A stretch of 64,000 bases of DNA. Origin: Pardosa pseudoannulata (taxonomy: Eukaryota; Arthropoda; Arachnida; Araneae; Lycosidae). The notes beneath the pieces were generated by a model. The model had not been told where the DNA came from and ran no database searches. It saw nothing but the letters and a program-made list of their open reading frames with translations. Shown one piece after another: positions 1 through 12,830 of this stretch; positions within the stretch are counted from its first letter, which is position 1; each line of letters starts with the position of its first letter. Location of the stretch: NCBI GenBank assembly GCA_032207245.1, contig CM063510.1, forward strand, positions 52,038,618-52,102,617, read 5' to 3'. A program made the position numbers and the translations under genes.

Positions 1-221
1 ATGCTTTAACAAATATTTTAATTTTGGATAATTTCACAGTTTTAAATAAAAAGTTAGATTACCCCATAGATGAATTTATTTAATATTTGACTAAAAGCTT
101 TCTTGTTTATTAAAACTAATAATTAAATTTAAAGAAGCAGTAATAATTAGTGTTTTATTATCTAACAGTTTACTAATGTTAACCACATATGAAAACCATA
201 ACCACATATGGATGTCTCGTA

Positions 222-495
222 TAAGGGCCTTACTCTGGGAGTTGCGGTTCGTACCGAACGTTCGTTGTGACGTCATCTTGACGTCAGATTGCGGAAAATT
301 TGACAGCAAACGATATTTCGGTACTATGGGGGTTACATGCGGAAAGTTACCGATAGTTTAGGTTGCTGTAAATTTCCGCATGTAACCTCCAGAGTACCGA
401 AATATCGTTTGCTCTCAAAATTTCCGCAATCTGACGTCAAGGTGACGTCACAACGAACTCTCGGTACGAACCGCAACTCCCAGAGTAAGGGCTTA
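222..495. repeat. Fold-back (long inverted repeat) element with CRE-like sites
   Basis: The two halves are near-perfect reverse complements: the left arm runs from about 222 to 350 and the right arm from about 370 to 495, with a loop of about 20 bp. Outer ends read ttactctgggagttgcgg on the left and its complement on the right. Four exact TGACGTCA octamers lie in the arms (268-275, 279-286, 432-439, 443-450). This is seen directly. The structure suggests a MITE or fold-back transposon. The flanks share aagggc on both sides (223-228 and 488-493), but that string overlaps the inverted repeat, so the target-site duplication is uncertain. It is much less AT-rich than its surroundings. No protein is encoded. 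Confidence 0.8.
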
Positions 496-944
496 AGAGA
501 AATTCTTCAATATTAGGATTAAAGTAACTGTGAACACTCAGCTGGATGAAATTTGAAAGAAATTTGATAGTTCTATCTCACTGAAATGGGAAATATAACT
601 AAAAATCAATGAGGCTGTTTTAATATTCACCTTCTAATTACTATTATATAACCACAACAAATAATTTAAAACGGTTTCCATTTTTTTATCTGAAATATTC
701 TGGGGCATATCTAACAGCCAAATTCTTTCGAAATTCATCGATAATTCATCTTAAAATCAATATCAGATTAAAACCAATTCATTTCGATTGCCAACATTCT
801 TTTCTGTGTTGTAGTTGAAAGAATTATACATATTTGTTTCTGAAAATTTAATATTCTAACAATTTTTTAAACTAAATATGCATCGAATACTTATAATAAC
901 CAACGACTTACTATAGACGTGGCGAGTCGGTTTGCACGTTCGTT

Positions 945-1017
945 GTGACGTCACTTTGACGTCAAGTTGATAGTTTGATCGCATAATGTCCGCAAGTTGA
1001 TGTCAAAGTGACGTCAC
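945..1017. repeat. Truncated relative of the fold-back element
   Basis: A 25-bp inverted repeat (945-969 against 993-1017) carries TGACGTCA at 946-953, 957-964 and 1009-1016. The left flank and arm begin cgttcgttgtgacgtca, as in the arms of the 222-495 element. It is probably a deleted or divergent member of that family. The two lie about 450 bp apart. Confidence 0.65.
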
Positions 1018-2340
1018 AGAAGAGTCCTTGCACCATGGTCTCCAGTTTTATGTTGCTAAAAAATGGCAACGAGGAGGAGTAACGGAAGGAACGTTAGAGC
1101 GCGGATGGTTTGAGTTTGAACGAAATTGAATTACATTACTTGAATTCTGGTTCTTCGTTATTTTGAGTTATTTTTTGTACTTGTTACTAAATATGTAGTG
1201 ATGTTAAAAGGAGTATCGTTAACTACTCGGACATGGAGATCACAGCCAATCACAGTGGGTCACGAAACTAAACTTTACTGGCATAAAGGCATTCTTTACA
1301 TAAAATGGCCATATTAAAAATAAAAAATGAAAATTGATAATATTTAATAATGTTCTTTTTGAAAGTCTAATAACTTGTTATAAGTATTAAGATTTTGTCT
1401 GAAATTTAAAAACTTTCACATAAATATATTGCTAATAATATAAAATTAAATCATATTTAACAAAAACAAAAATTAATATTAAATATCCCCTGTCACTTTA
1501 ACTGTAGTTCTAGGTAAACCAACATCTGATGTTAACTAAAATAATACATTTCATATCAAAATATCCCCAATAACTCCCGTATTTGATATTTTGCAATCAT
1601 TTGTTTCCATATGGAGCAAAAGAGTTATTGAAAGTACGGGTACGTTATTTACAAAACGAAGTATACTTTCCGGCTCCGTTTGACAGCAATCATCTTTTAT
1701 ACACGACATGCTATGTGAGAATCCATCCATTTTGAATAGGTGATCGGCAGAAATACTAAACTAATGGACGATTCGTGCTACAGAGCGAACTCAATAAAAC
1801 TCGGAATGTGTTTTATTTCAAGAGTAATCTTTTCGATTTACTGCTACACATTCCTATTTGCTTCTATGGAATTTCTATTTATGGATGAGTCTGTTGAACT
1901 TCTTTTTCTCAGTAAATCCCAATCGTATTCAATAAAACCAGATTTTGTTGCATTTATCAAATTATGTTATACAGGCCGAACATGTTGAAAATAAATCTTT
2001 ATTTCTACCATCTATTAAGAACAGTGACCATAACTTACTCTTTGATAATTGGATAAAAATACGGCATTGTCCAAATATGCCTATTGTATAGACATATACA
2101 CATGCACTCATGTATGCACACGCACACATTTTTATAGCGACATATTCATATGCGAGCACACACACATATATGTATGTATGTATACATGTGTATACTTACA
2201 AACCCATTCTTGCATCAAGCGTCACCTCTAATTATAGTAACACAGTTAACTCCATAATAATCCTTGTTTTCGACTCAAGCAAATGTTCAATTATACATTT
2301 GAGCAAATTTTAATGAACAGAAAAATACTTTTGAGTAGAA
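1018..2340. other. AT-rich intergenic DNA with a short TATG/CA microsatellite
   Basis: I see no supportable gene. A mildly GC-richer patch (1018-1110) follows the fold-back relic. Tracts of tatgtatg and cacacg type occur at about 2090-2195. Short open frames here have no recognisable domain and include the microsatellite. Confidence 0.5.
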
Positions 2341-2344
2341 TGCG

Positions 2345-2690
2345 AAATGACAGTGATTTCAAATGGCCTTATATCCGTCTTGAGATAGCTGAGCCCGAAA
2401 ATGTTCTTAAAATAGTATGATAACACCATTTGGTAGTAATATAATTGTGAAGTAAGCGAAATTTACGCTTGAAAGTTTTAGATTCTCAATAATTTCTAGA
2501 TTCCAGTGAAAAATGACAGGGATTTCAAATAGCCATACATAAGTCTTGAGATAGCCGAGATGAAAAGATTTCTTAAAATAGTATGATAACACCGTTTGGT
2601 AGTAAAAATAATTGTGCAGTAAGCGAAATTTACGCTTGGAAGTTTTTAGATTCTCAATAATTTGTAGATTCCCGTGAAAAATGACTAAAT
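2345..2690. repeat. Tandem duplication, unit about 167 bp
   Basis: Two units start at aaatgacag (2345 and 2511), and the beginning of a third is at 2679, giving spacings of 166 and 168 bp. Shared internal strings include aaaatagtatgataacacc and gtaagcgaaatttacgcttg. The open frame on the minus strand across this region only reads the repeat twice and is not taken as a gene. Confidence 0.85.
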
Positions 2691-2846
2691 AAAATGAATC
2701 CACAGCTGTTAAATGAAATATGCAAAACATTTGCATATTGCAATAATTAAAATTAGAAGAATTTTACAGGAATTTTAGATCAAGACATGTTGTAACTGGG
2801 AAAATATATTTTAAGGAATTAGAATAGAAGAGAGGAGAATTTTTAT

Positions 2847-3030
2847 GAGATATTAAAGTGTAATAATTTTGATATATTACATATATATGTATTTTTGCCT
2901 TGGAAGTCAAATCAGTTTTCAATTACAAAAACACACAAAAAAAAACCAATAATTTGATTTGCAATTAATCATTTTTCTAAAAAAAATAATTTTTCATACA
3001 AATATTTGTTTCAACAAAAATACAATTAGT
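2847..3030. repeat. Microsatellite-associated dispersed repeat, copy 1
   Basis: The segment 2847-2890 (gtgtaataattttgatatat, then acatatatatg) recurs at 19249-19285 and 63338-63380, each time running straight into a (TA)n or (CA)n tract. The following stretch (2891-3030: a cttggaagt motif, then caattacaaaa, then aatttttcata and tttcaacaaaaa) recurs at 3805-3935. This is a non-coding dispersed family whose identity I do not recognise. Confidence 0.6.
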
Positions 3031-3159
3031 AAATTATTATGAAAAATATTATTTCTATAAGAATTTTTTTCAAAAATTCAAGGGATTATTTATGTAGTAG
3101 ATGCAAACTGTTTCAAGCAATTAAGAGTGAATTAAACATAATAGCTTTTATTAACACGC

Positions 3160-3291
3160 CACACACACACACAGAACAACACACAGCTCACATATATAAA
3201 CATATATATATATATATAATATATATATATAGAATATATTTAATATACAAAAATTAATATTATATAGGAGCATTCTTATATATATATATAT
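3160..3291. repeat. (CA)n and (TA)n microsatellite
   Basis: A cacacacaca tract at 3160-3190 is followed by interrupted tatata tracts up to 3291. The small open frames on both strands here are products of the dinucleotide repeats. Confidence 0.9.
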
Positions 3292-3304
3292 AAGGAAAAT
3301 AAAA

Positions 3305-3400
3305 TGACGGTAATAAACACCTCCTGATTCAGGATCGAACCAGAGATTTTTAGTTTCGTAGCCCACGACTTAAACCATTGTGCCATGGATTTCGGCAGAT
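3305..3400 (-). mobile_element. tRNA-derived SINE head (partial), minus strand
   Basis: Read on the minus strand, the segment has a pol III A-box-like string (tggcacaatggtttaagtcg, within 3361-3388) and a B-box (ggttcgatcct, 3331-3341) at tRNA-like spacing. There is no clean cloverleaf with a matching acceptor stem, so a tRNA pseudogene or SINE head is likelier than a working tRNA gene. The gccatgga and following cgg motifs near 3383-3397 resemble the start of the body of the SINE at 34511. Confidence 0.55.
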
Positions 3401-5640
3401 TCTATTTGAAATGTGGCAATATTAAGAGCCATTTGCATATATTACCCTATATCATATTTCGTCATAGATTATTCAACAATATCTAAATACTAAGAGACAG
3501 GAAACAAGTGTTGATAATTTCGTAAAAATTCTATTGACATATTTATGCATTATAGTCTTTAAAATATTTAGACAAGAAATCTAAAAGCAGTATTAATAAA
3601 TAACTTTCTTAGACACGAGGCTATTTATTGTCGATTGCATTACCAGAATGACAGAGAGGGTTCTTAATGGCGAAGGCTAGTTTTCGTCTTACAGGAATGA
3701 TTGATGAAAACACTAATTTTTGGTACTCTGTTTTCTTGGTGATGAAATGTGATTAAGGGATTTATTGCAGATATTGAAGAACATTTAAAAATTCTATACA
3801 TATTATTATTTTTCTTGGAAGTTAAATGTTTCAATTACAAAACACATAAACAAAAACAAGAATAATTTTGATTTCAATATAATTTTTTTTATTTTTTATT
3901 AATTTTTCATATAAATAATTTTCAACAAAAAAAATAGGACGAATTTTTGTACTATATTCTCTTTTTTTTTTACTATTCTTCTAACTATAATTAAATGCAA
4001 TGAATGTGGTAAACATTTTATTAATACCACAAACTTAATACCAGAACAATTATATTAATACTAACCGCCTATTCTACAACCGATGAAGATTATAAAATGA
4101 TGGATAATAATAGATAAACCTTTGTTTACTATTAAATATATGACGATTAAAAAAGTTAAAACATATCAGCTCTTGGTTGAGTGATATATTTTAATGAACG
4201 TTACATTAATGAACCTACAGTACTTGATGTTCATTAAACCATTAGATAAAATGAAAATTTTATCCAGATTTTAGGAGCATTTTAAAACATCAAATATGCA
4301 AGGTTCAAAACAAAATGCTAATACAGTTTTCAGGATCAACGAATAGAAATCTTTAAGGTTATTCCATGTGAAATCAACACAATTTTAGAACAAATTCTAT
4401 GAAATTTTATTAAATTTGGTATAGTAATATTCTTAATAAAGAAAACAAATTTATGTTCAAATAATAATTTTTGGGAGTTTTAAGGCTTAAAGTTGCCAGA
4501 TTTGTCTAAAAAATACACTAAATATTTTATACATTTATTCTTGACAGAATGTGCATGTTATTTTACCTTTTTTAATGCTTTCATATGATATACATAATGT
4601 ACTTGTTTTTTTTTAAAAATTTAAATTAAAATTAAAATTTAAAATTTAAATTTTCAAAAAGCAAGTTTTTTAAAATTTTGAAAAAAAAAAATTAAAATTG
4701 CTCATATTATTTAATAATTAAAGTATTTTATAAATATAACGCTTAATTTTTTTGTTTGGAATTTTATTAATTAACGAAAATAGACGCTTATTTTTTAAAT
4801 AATCATTTTTGATTTAATTTTAACACTATTATACATATATAGAAATTAAATTTAATTTTGTGAAGATTTTAGATAAGAAAAATCATTAAAGTGCATATGA
4901 TGGATATTATTTAGATAAATCATCATGTGTTTATATCATATAACATTAAAAAAGTTTAAAATAACAATGCACATATTAGCTTAATTATATGAGTGAAGTT
5001 AATTTAATATGATAGTATATTTTTTAGACAAATCTATGAATTTAAAGTTAAACAAACACTTAGAAAAATGAAATTATTACCATGAAGTCACTTACTATAA
5101 AATTACATCAAAATTTAAGGGGGTCATATAGGAAAGCTGTGTTTATCTCCGACCTCACCCCAAGAATAGAAAAACCGGTAACAAAACAAGTCAAGGAAAT
5201 CATGTGAATAAATTAATTCATTGTATACGTATTAAGTCATAAACAATGCTTTATTTTCATTGTATGATAGTATAATGAGAATTTTTCAATTAAAAGATCA
5301 CATTAAAAGTTAGTTGCTTCAATATTACGTTAGTTGATCTACTCACGTCCATAGCATACATTAAGCTACACATATTTTCGAGTAGTGCTAAATGAGCAAA
5401 AGCTTCGAACCGTAATTGGCAAAAATATATCTGTCTGTATTATCAGCTACACCAGAAAAAATAATAGGTATAAAATTATAGTGGAAGGATTACTCAACAG
5501 AATTGTTTAACTCATAACGAGCAGAAATAGAAAATTCGTATATAATTCCATAGGATTCAATAAGTGCCGTCAGAAGTAACGGCTGCAATCGAATTTCAAG
5601 TTTCGCTTAAGAGGAAAAATTTTAGCTGGATTCAAATTTT
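3401..5640. other. AT-rich intergenic DNA without recognised genes
   Basis: Nothing gene-like is visible. 3805-3935 is the second copy of the dispersed repeat seen at 2891-3030 (cttggaagt, caattacaaaac, then aaacaaaaacaag and aatttttcatata). 4600-4690 is a low-complexity A/T block. Confidence 0.5.
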
Positions 5641-5643
5641 TAG

Positions 5644-5645
<2 letters not shown>

Positions 5646-5682
<37 letters not shown>

Positions 5683-5883
5683 TAAATATATTTAAAATAT
5701 AATAATATATAAAATAAAATCAATTAAAATGAAAATCAATCAATGAATATTCAATTTATAACACAATCAATTATATTATTATCAATAATATAATAAAATA
5801 ATAATTATTATGATATTATTATCAATAATATTATCAGTTAATATTCAATATAAATTATTAATCAATTAATATTTAAAATAATA

Positions 5884-5949
<66 letters not shown>

Positions 5950-6074
5950 ATATTATATATATCAATATATAATAATTAATAAATTATATTATTATCAATA
6001 ATATAAAAAAATATATATATATCAATTATATTATCAATAATATAAATATAATTTTTATAATCAATTATAAAAAT

Positions 6075-6105
<31 letters not shown>

Positions 6106-6252
6106 TTATAATATATCAATAATATAAAAATAATTATTTTATTTTTACCAATTATATTATTATCAATAATATAATAAAAAATTTTATGATATTATTATCA
6201 ATTATATTATCAATTAATATACAATATGAATTATTATTAATCAATTAGTAAA

Positions 6253-6290
<38 letters not shown>
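5646..6290. repeat. AT-only low-complexity block with (TA)n and (TAA)n
   Basis: It contains (TA)n runs at about 5646-5678, 5918-5945, 6077-6104 and 6254-6287 and an (ATA)n run near 5887-5915. A motif of the type attatattattatcaataat recurs at irregular spacing. G and C are almost absent. It is not coding. Confidence 0.9.
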
Positions 6291-6292
<2 letters not shown>

Positions 6293-7940
6293 CTCTTAAT
6301 AAATGATATCTAATTTTAAGGTCAGGTGGAATAAATATGTACACGTAAAATTTATTTTAATCAAAGTATCTTCGAAGATAGAAAGTTTCACAATTCACTT
6401 AGATGGAATAGAGATCGTTTTACAGTTACCGTTTTTCTCCCTGCCTTTGTTTATACAGTAGAAGTTTTCAAAAGAAATCTTACTCTACTTTAAAAATTCA
6501 AGAATAAAGTTAACTTTTTTTAACAAGTGAAAGTGAATATTTTAAGTGGGATTTCTTTTTGCCTGTGCAAAAGTGCTACGCATTTACATAAGTGCTTCCC
6601 TTATATGTTTTTATATTGAAAAACAAACTTCAGGAAAAGTCGTCTACTTTGACAAAAAAATGAATTCTGTCGCCATTGCAAAATTTCGTCTGCAAGTCTC
6701 AGTAAATAAAACTAAATATATTTTCTACGTTTTTATTTTTTACACAGCATAATAGAATATTTTTTATCTTTATTTGAAAATGTGATGCTAAGAACAGAAG
6801 CTAAATGTTTACTAACTCTTCCAACTAATTGTATTGTGCAATTAATTACAAAACAGTAGATAAAATGAGATTTTAATAGGGAAGAAAGTCAAAACCAAAT
6901 TTATTTCCCCGCAAAGAATCTAGACATTTGTTAGGTCTTGCATTGTATAACGTCATATTCCAATAATATCTGAGCATAATCCAAAATATATAACCTTCGA
7001 AATGTGTAGGAAACTAATAAAGCGACACTTATTTCTAAAGGAATGGAATAATAATTTAGCTGTTTTGCAAAAGTTTAGGTATAGGTGCATTAATCTTCTG
7101 CGTTCATAGTGTATGGCAGGCAAGTACCGAATTTCTGAACAGTTTTAGAAAATTTCATCTTTGTTATGACATATACTTTCCGGGTCTATTTTAATTCCGT
7201 TTTAATATAAATGTCATTCTAAAATTTAAGCAATTTACAAATAATTTAAAAGTCTTTATATAGTTTTCCCTGGCTATATTTAGCAATTTAATTTAGTCTG
7301 AGGTTTTCAATAAACATATTCACTAAACTCAAAAAATATAGTCATTGTCAGACGTCAATAAAAAATTAACTTATTTAAACGTTCTAGGAATGCTGACAAC
7401 GTTTACAGTATATCTTTACAGAATCATATCTTCCACCAAATTGATGTAAACATTGTTAAATAAATAGAGAACCTCTTCAATTCTTACGTGAAATTATTTT
7501 AGTTCAGTGTATTTGAGTACTAGAAATTACAGATGGTTGATGAAAAGTAGCTATAGTCGCTTAAATAGAAAGGTTAAGCGACATTATATCAGGGCAATTA
7601 CAAAGTAACTATATTGTTTTTAACAGCAGCATACAGTAGATGGCCCTGACACAGAAAGCAAAACAATATAACAGTTTGATAAAGAAAATAAGTAATGTAA
7701 TTTCCTACAAGATTGAAAAAAAATTATTTTCGAACATCTAAGATAGCATTAAAATTGATATATCTTTGCACCACGATTTTCTCAAATAGGATACACATCT
7801 CTTACACATTTTATCTGAAGTGAATGAATTGTATGATAAGTCATTAATTTACTGTTCTAAGTATTGCAATTATTTTTTCAGCATTTTATTACGGGTGAAT
7901 TTTTCAATTATTCTTATCAATGGAGGAATTATTTTACATT
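6291..7940. other. AT-rich intergenic DNA, no gene seen
   Basis: There is one 68-codon open frame at 6546-6752, with no recognisable domain and composition typical of the surrounding DNA. No repeat relation to the rest of the window is evident. Confidence 0.4.
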
Positions 7941-7942
7941 TA

Positions 7943-8925
7943 CAGTAGAACCTCGATTAACCGAGGTTTCTGTTAATCGAGTGAATAACGAAGTCTAATT
8001 TTTTTCTTCTTTACAAAATGAGCTAGGAAAAAATGATACACATTTTAGTTCGTTGTTCGTGTTACAGGCAATTTTTCCCCACAACATAATTACCGAGACA
8101 TGGCAATTAGTGAATCCAGCTGCAATTCGTAAATCATTCAACAAAATAATTGTTGAAAAGAGGAGACGGGGTGAATCTCAGCAGACGGAGAACACATCTC
8201 CAGGGAACATCTTGTGATCATCAATAGAATTGAAGAATGTGAGGAAGTTTTGGTCGAGAACATTTGCGAGTAGCTGGACTTTGAAAATCAATATCCAAAT
8301 TTTGAAATTCTCAATGACGAAGAAATCATACAAGCCGTTAATCATTCAACGGACATTAATGAAGCTGAAAATGAAGATGATGACTTTAAGGATTCTACGA
8401 CTATAGGTCACAGTGAAGGTGTTCAAGCCCTGACAACTGCCCTAAAATATTTGGAGCAAAGAAACGATGATACACCGAGGGATCTCCTGTTATTCAAAAA
8501 TTGGCGTGATATGGCTGTCCATGATAGAAATTCTGAACTTTTGCAACGAAGAGTAACAGACTTTTTTAAAACAATGCGAATTTAACAAATTAATGTACAT
8601 TAAATTTTAAAAGTACAATATTTTCTTGAGATTTGTGTTATTTTTGAAAATGCGTCTTTCGTATTGAGTGTAGTTAAAAAAATTCCATTTTACGTTTTAA
8701 AATTTACTACTACTGTTGATTTTCTTTTTAAATCTTTTTAGCTATGAAACATAAGTTCATATATGTTTATTTTATCATTTAAAGAACGTTCTATTGTTTT
8801 TTACTTTAAAAGATAGTTAAATTCGCAATCACGGAATGTTTTTATACATGGTTTCTATTAATCGAGATTTCCAATATCCGAGGTTCTAGCGGTCCCAATT
8901 AGGTCGGATAATCGAGGTTCTACTG
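7943..8925 (+). mobile_element. Tigger/pogo-type DNA transposon, internally deleted
   Basis: The terminal inverted repeats begin CAGTAGAACCTCGATTAACC on the left and, as the reverse complement on the right, CAGTAGAACCTCGATTATCC. Both ends are flanked by TA (7941-7942 and 8926-8927), the target duplication of the Tc1/mariner superfamily. The right subterminal region repeats the atcgag and ccgaggtt motifs. At 983 bp it is far shorter than an autonomous Tigger (usually about 2.4 kb). Only the 3' part of the transposase is left, so the DDE catalytic region was lost by internal deletion. The autonomous source is not in this window. Confidence 0.9.
8086..8585 (+). pseudogene. Tigger/Jerky-type transposase, C-terminal remnant
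   Basis: Translation starting near 8086 gives ITETWQLVNPAAIRKSFNKI, the segment that follows the catalytic core in Tigger/Jerky transposases (a tryptophan, then an IRKSF-like motif). After a frameshift around 8200-8225 the reading continues RIEECEEVLVENICE, then hits an in-frame TAG at about 8270. It continues through an acidic stretch (EAENEDDD) to LLLFKNWRDMAVHDRN and ends at TAA (8583-8585). The N-terminal CENP-B-like DNA-binding domains and the DDE triad are missing. The remnant is clearly non-functional. Confidence 0.85.
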
Positions 8926-8927
8926 TA

Positions 8928-9994
8928 CTCTCTTATTATATAACGAGAATTCATTACTCTAACACGTGATAGAGGAATAATATTTAATAGCTTTTATCTT
9001 GATATATCCAGCCAATTAACATTTTATTATTTATGTAAAACTTATGTTACCTATTTGAAAATGTTATTGATTTCTATTGAATTTATCTGAAATGAATAAG
9101 ACATTTTTAATGAAAATTTCATACATAAGTTAAAAAATAGATTGTATACTCGTGTGCACAATTCTAACTTTAATTTAAACCGTTGTAAATTTAAACAGAT
9201 TTTCAAGTATTTGAAGAGGTATAATATTTTTTAAACTTTCTAATTTATTTTTTTAATTCGGGTTTAAAATGATGTTTGTTAAAAGTTGTTGTATGTATCG
9301 AATAAGTATTATTGATAAATGTACGCATGTAATACAAGTAATCGTGTTCGCAATGATAAAAAAAACACACTTTAAAAATTATTAATTTAAAATATTCTTT
9401 TTAGTACATATTTTCTATGAATTAGTTGGTACATGTAACTTTAATGTAGTCATTATGTTAAATGTGAATGTATTCCTCTTTAATTGTACAAAATAGTCTG
9501 TGGTTTTCTATATAAGTATATTCTAAAAATTGGAAAATTATTTTCAGTTGTAGAACTTCTTGTAATCTGATATAAGATATTTAAAAATGTATGAACTTTA
9601 ACTAAAAATGCTCTTGAATGGTTTTATATAGGTGGAAAAACACACACACGCACATTGAATATAATTTATTAAACACAACTGATCATGATATAATTGAGTT
9701 TAGTTTCTTCTATATTACTTGCTCGATATTTTCTTACTGTATTCCATTTAAAGGAATAATTTCATAATTTTGTAATACTTAAAACAAACTGAGAACATTT
9801 TCACAGATTTTTGTAAAATTTTATTAAGTATTCCGACACATGATCGGTCAAAACGGACTCACGTGTAAAACTCAGAATGCGTCCACATCTTTTTGATGGT
9901 ATAAGACTCCTTAAGCTGTTGGTGGCATTTTTGATGTTTTCTTTGGGCATAAATTCCTTAAATGAATGGATACAAAGTATTATTTTCCTTTAGT
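8928..9994. other. AT-rich intergenic DNA, no gene seen
   Basis: No domain-bearing frame, RNA gene or repeat is recognised. A short cacacacacgcaca tract lies near 9640. Confidence 0.4.
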
Positions 9995-10650
9995 TTTCTA
10001 ATCTTTGCGCCATATGAAAGTATTGTGTTATCAAAATTTCCCGCAATTTATTTTTTCCTTCAACATAATTATCATAGAACTCAATTATCCTATTTTAATG
10101 CTTATTAAAAATTGAGATAATTACGATATTAACTTTGAGAATAATAAAACTCTTTACAATATCTCAATATTACTGAAAATTTTTATTGCTGTTTATATAC
10201 GTTTAATATATATTTTCACTAATATTTAGTTTCCTAATCTTGAAGCCATATAAATTCAGCATTTTATTAAAATTTGCACACAATTTTTACATGGTACATG
10301 GCTATCAAATTTTAAGTGTTTATTAATTCTCTCAATGTATTGAGAATAATAAAGTAAAAGAAACCATTCTGTAATAGGAAATACAAAATATTCGTAGTTT
10401 ATGATTGTTTAATAAATCTTGGCACCATATAAATTCAGTAGTGTATTAAAATTCGCACACTTCATTTTATTTCTCTAACATAATTTTCCTGATACATGGC
10501 TATAAAATGTAAGTGTTTATTAATCATCTTAAGGTATTAAGAATAATAAAAGTCAAAACAACAGTCTATAATAGGAAATAAAAAATGTTCGCAGTTTATA
10601 CATGTTTATAAATATTTTCCCTAAACTTAAAGCATTGTAAATGAAACATC
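9995..10650. repeat. Diverged tandem array, unit about 180-235 bp
   Basis: The anchor ctaatcttgaagccatataa occurs in variants near 10002, 10236 and 10416. It is followed each time by a ttaaaattt/cgcacac segment, a catggctatna segment, then aagtgtttattaat and gaataataaa. At least three units are recognisable, with a weak fourth start near 10610. Divergence is substantial, so this is an old array. It directly precedes the 590-bp array. Confidence 0.7.
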
Positions 10651-12374
10651 ATTAACATCAGTTTTTTCAAAAAAAGATCTTTAGAGTTTATTATTTACTC
10701 TTGATGTTAAAACTCTCAGATAAAAAATAATTCTTTTTAATTGAATAACATTATTTATGACTGGAGGGTTTTTGTGTACTTAGCGAACTTTTTTAAAGTA
10801 TGCTTAATTATTTCAAAATGATCAAATGAACATAAAATTCCATAAATTTCCATTAGTATATTATTTAAACCATTATCTGATATTGCGTTCAGAAATTTAT
10901 AATTTCATGCGTTTTTAACCACATATCTGGAATCATTGATATTGAAATGATAAATGGAGCACACATAAAAAATTGGAGTGAACATTTGACAAATTTTTAC
11001 CCTCAGCTTGAATTTTTATTTCAGTAATTTATCATGAGAAACAAGCTATTTTTTCAGTTTGAAGAAGTTGCATACACCTATTGTTTACTCTCTTCTTAAC
11101 TATGAACAGTACAAGTTAAATGGTGCAGGTAAATCTGAATATACGTAAAAAAATCTTTGAGTAAATTCTTTTCGTCTAAACTTAGAACATTATTGCAAAC
11201 TTCAGGACGATGAGCTTAGTTTGTCAAGCTATTTTCATGTAATAAAAAGTATTTCTAAACTACTACAAGTGTATAAAGATTGTATCCTTTTACAAAATAA
11301 TATATTTAAAAGTTATATTGATAAGTTTAATAACATTATTTATGACTAGGAGGTTTTTTTGTGTTCCTAGTGAACTTTTTAAGCTTTACCATAAAAATGT
11401 ATGCTTAATTATTTCAAGAAAATGAAATGAACATAAATTTCCATTAATGTAATATTTAAACCATTATATGATATTGCTTTCAGAAATTTATTATATCATG
11501 GGTTTTTTAACCACATATCTGGAATCATTAATATTGAAACGATAAATGGAGCACACATAAAAAAATGGAGTGAGCATTTGATAAATTTTTACCCTAAGCT
11601 TGAATTTTTATTTCAGTAATTCATCATGAGAAACAAGTTATTGTTTCAGTTTGAATAAGTTGCATGCACCTATTTGTTTACTCTCTTCTTAACTACGAAA
11701 AGTGCAAGTTAAATGGTACACGTAAATCTGAAAATATGTCTAAAAAATTGTTGATTAAATTGCTTTTCCCTAACTTGGAACATTATTACAAATTTCAGGA
11801 CGATAGGCTTAGTTTTGCAAGTTATTTTCATGTAATAAAAAAGTATTTCTAAACTATTACAAGTGTATAAAAATTCTATCCTTTTACAAAACAATATATT
11901 TAAAAGTTATATTGATACGTTTAATAACATTATTTATGACTAGGAGGTTTTTTGTGTACCTAGCTAATTTTTTTAACTTTACCATGAAAATGTATGCTTA
12001 ATTATTTCAGGAAGATCAAATGAACATAAATTTCCATTAATGTATTATTTAAACCATAATCTGATACTGCGTTCAGAAATTTATAATATTCGTTTTTAAC
12101 CACATATCTGGAATCTTTGATATCAAAATTATAAATGGAGAATACATAAAAAGATTGGAGTGAACATTTGATGAATTTTTGCCCTCAGCTTGAATTTTTA
12201 AGAAATTTATCATGTGAAACAAGCTATTTTTTTCAGTTTGAAGAATTTTGCATGCACTTATTTGCTTACTCTCTTCTTAACTACGAAAAGTGCAAGTTAA
12301 ATGGTGCATGTAAATCTGAAAATATGTAAAAAAAAATCTTTGAGTTAATTTTTTTATTCCTAACTTGGAACATT

Positions 12375-12830
12375 TAAAATCCAAATATATTAATGTTAAA
12401 ACAAAAATTAATTTATATAAAACCTTAATCAGACCTATTGTTCTCTATGGCAGCAGGTGCTGGCTATTAAATAAATATGAAAAATATAAGCTATTGATTT
12501 TTGAGAGAAAAATACTCAGGAAAATCTTTGGAGCAGTTAAACAATGATGTCTATAGAATTCAATATAATTATGAAATATACAATAGATTTAAAGAACCCG
12601 ATATTGTCAAAGTTATTAAGGCCAGCCGCATTTGGTGGCTGGGACACCTTTTTAGGTATGAAGATTCTAACCCCCCCACCAGGTGGATAGATTCAGTATA
12701 GAGTAATTTAAGAGAACTGGGAGTCCATCATTGGCGATCTATTGTCTTTGATAGAGTCAGATGGACGAAGTTAATGGAGAAATCCTTGGCCTATAACAGG
12801 CTGTAGTGCTGAAGACGACGAAGAAGAAGA
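12375..12830 (+). mobile_element. 5'-truncated non-LTR retrotransposon (LINE) insertion
   Basis: The insertion splits the third 590-bp unit at a position that is continuous in units 1 and 2. It is bounded by imperfect 13-bp target duplications, aacttggaacatt (12362-12374) and aacttgaaaaatt (12831-12843), 11 of 13 identical. Its 3' end is a simple tail of gacgaagaagaagaa type just before the right duplication, instead of poly(A). Severe 5' truncation plus duplications is the usual outcome of target-primed reverse transcription. Confidence 0.85.
12377..12806 (+). pseudogene. LINE reverse-transcriptase ORF, C-terminal end
   Basis: The first frame reads NLYKTLIRPIVLYGSRCWLL then KYEKYKLLIFERKILRKIFG, the well-known segment just after the RT domain in many arthropod LINEs. 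After a frameshift near 12540 it continues as a segment with RIQYNYEIYNRFKEPDIVKV then IKASRIWWLGHLFRYED. It passes an in-frame TAG after WIDSV (near 12700), then reads LRELGVHHWRSIVFDRVRW and ends with KSLAYNRL and a TAG at 12804-12806. It is dead: one frameshift and one internal stop. The clade (RTE-like or another) cannot be fixed from this tail alone. Confidence 0.85.

Noticed and set aside
2407..2736. 109-codon minus-strand frame with an internal repeat
   Set aside because: The internal repetition is simply the 167-bp tandem duplication. There is no recognised domain.
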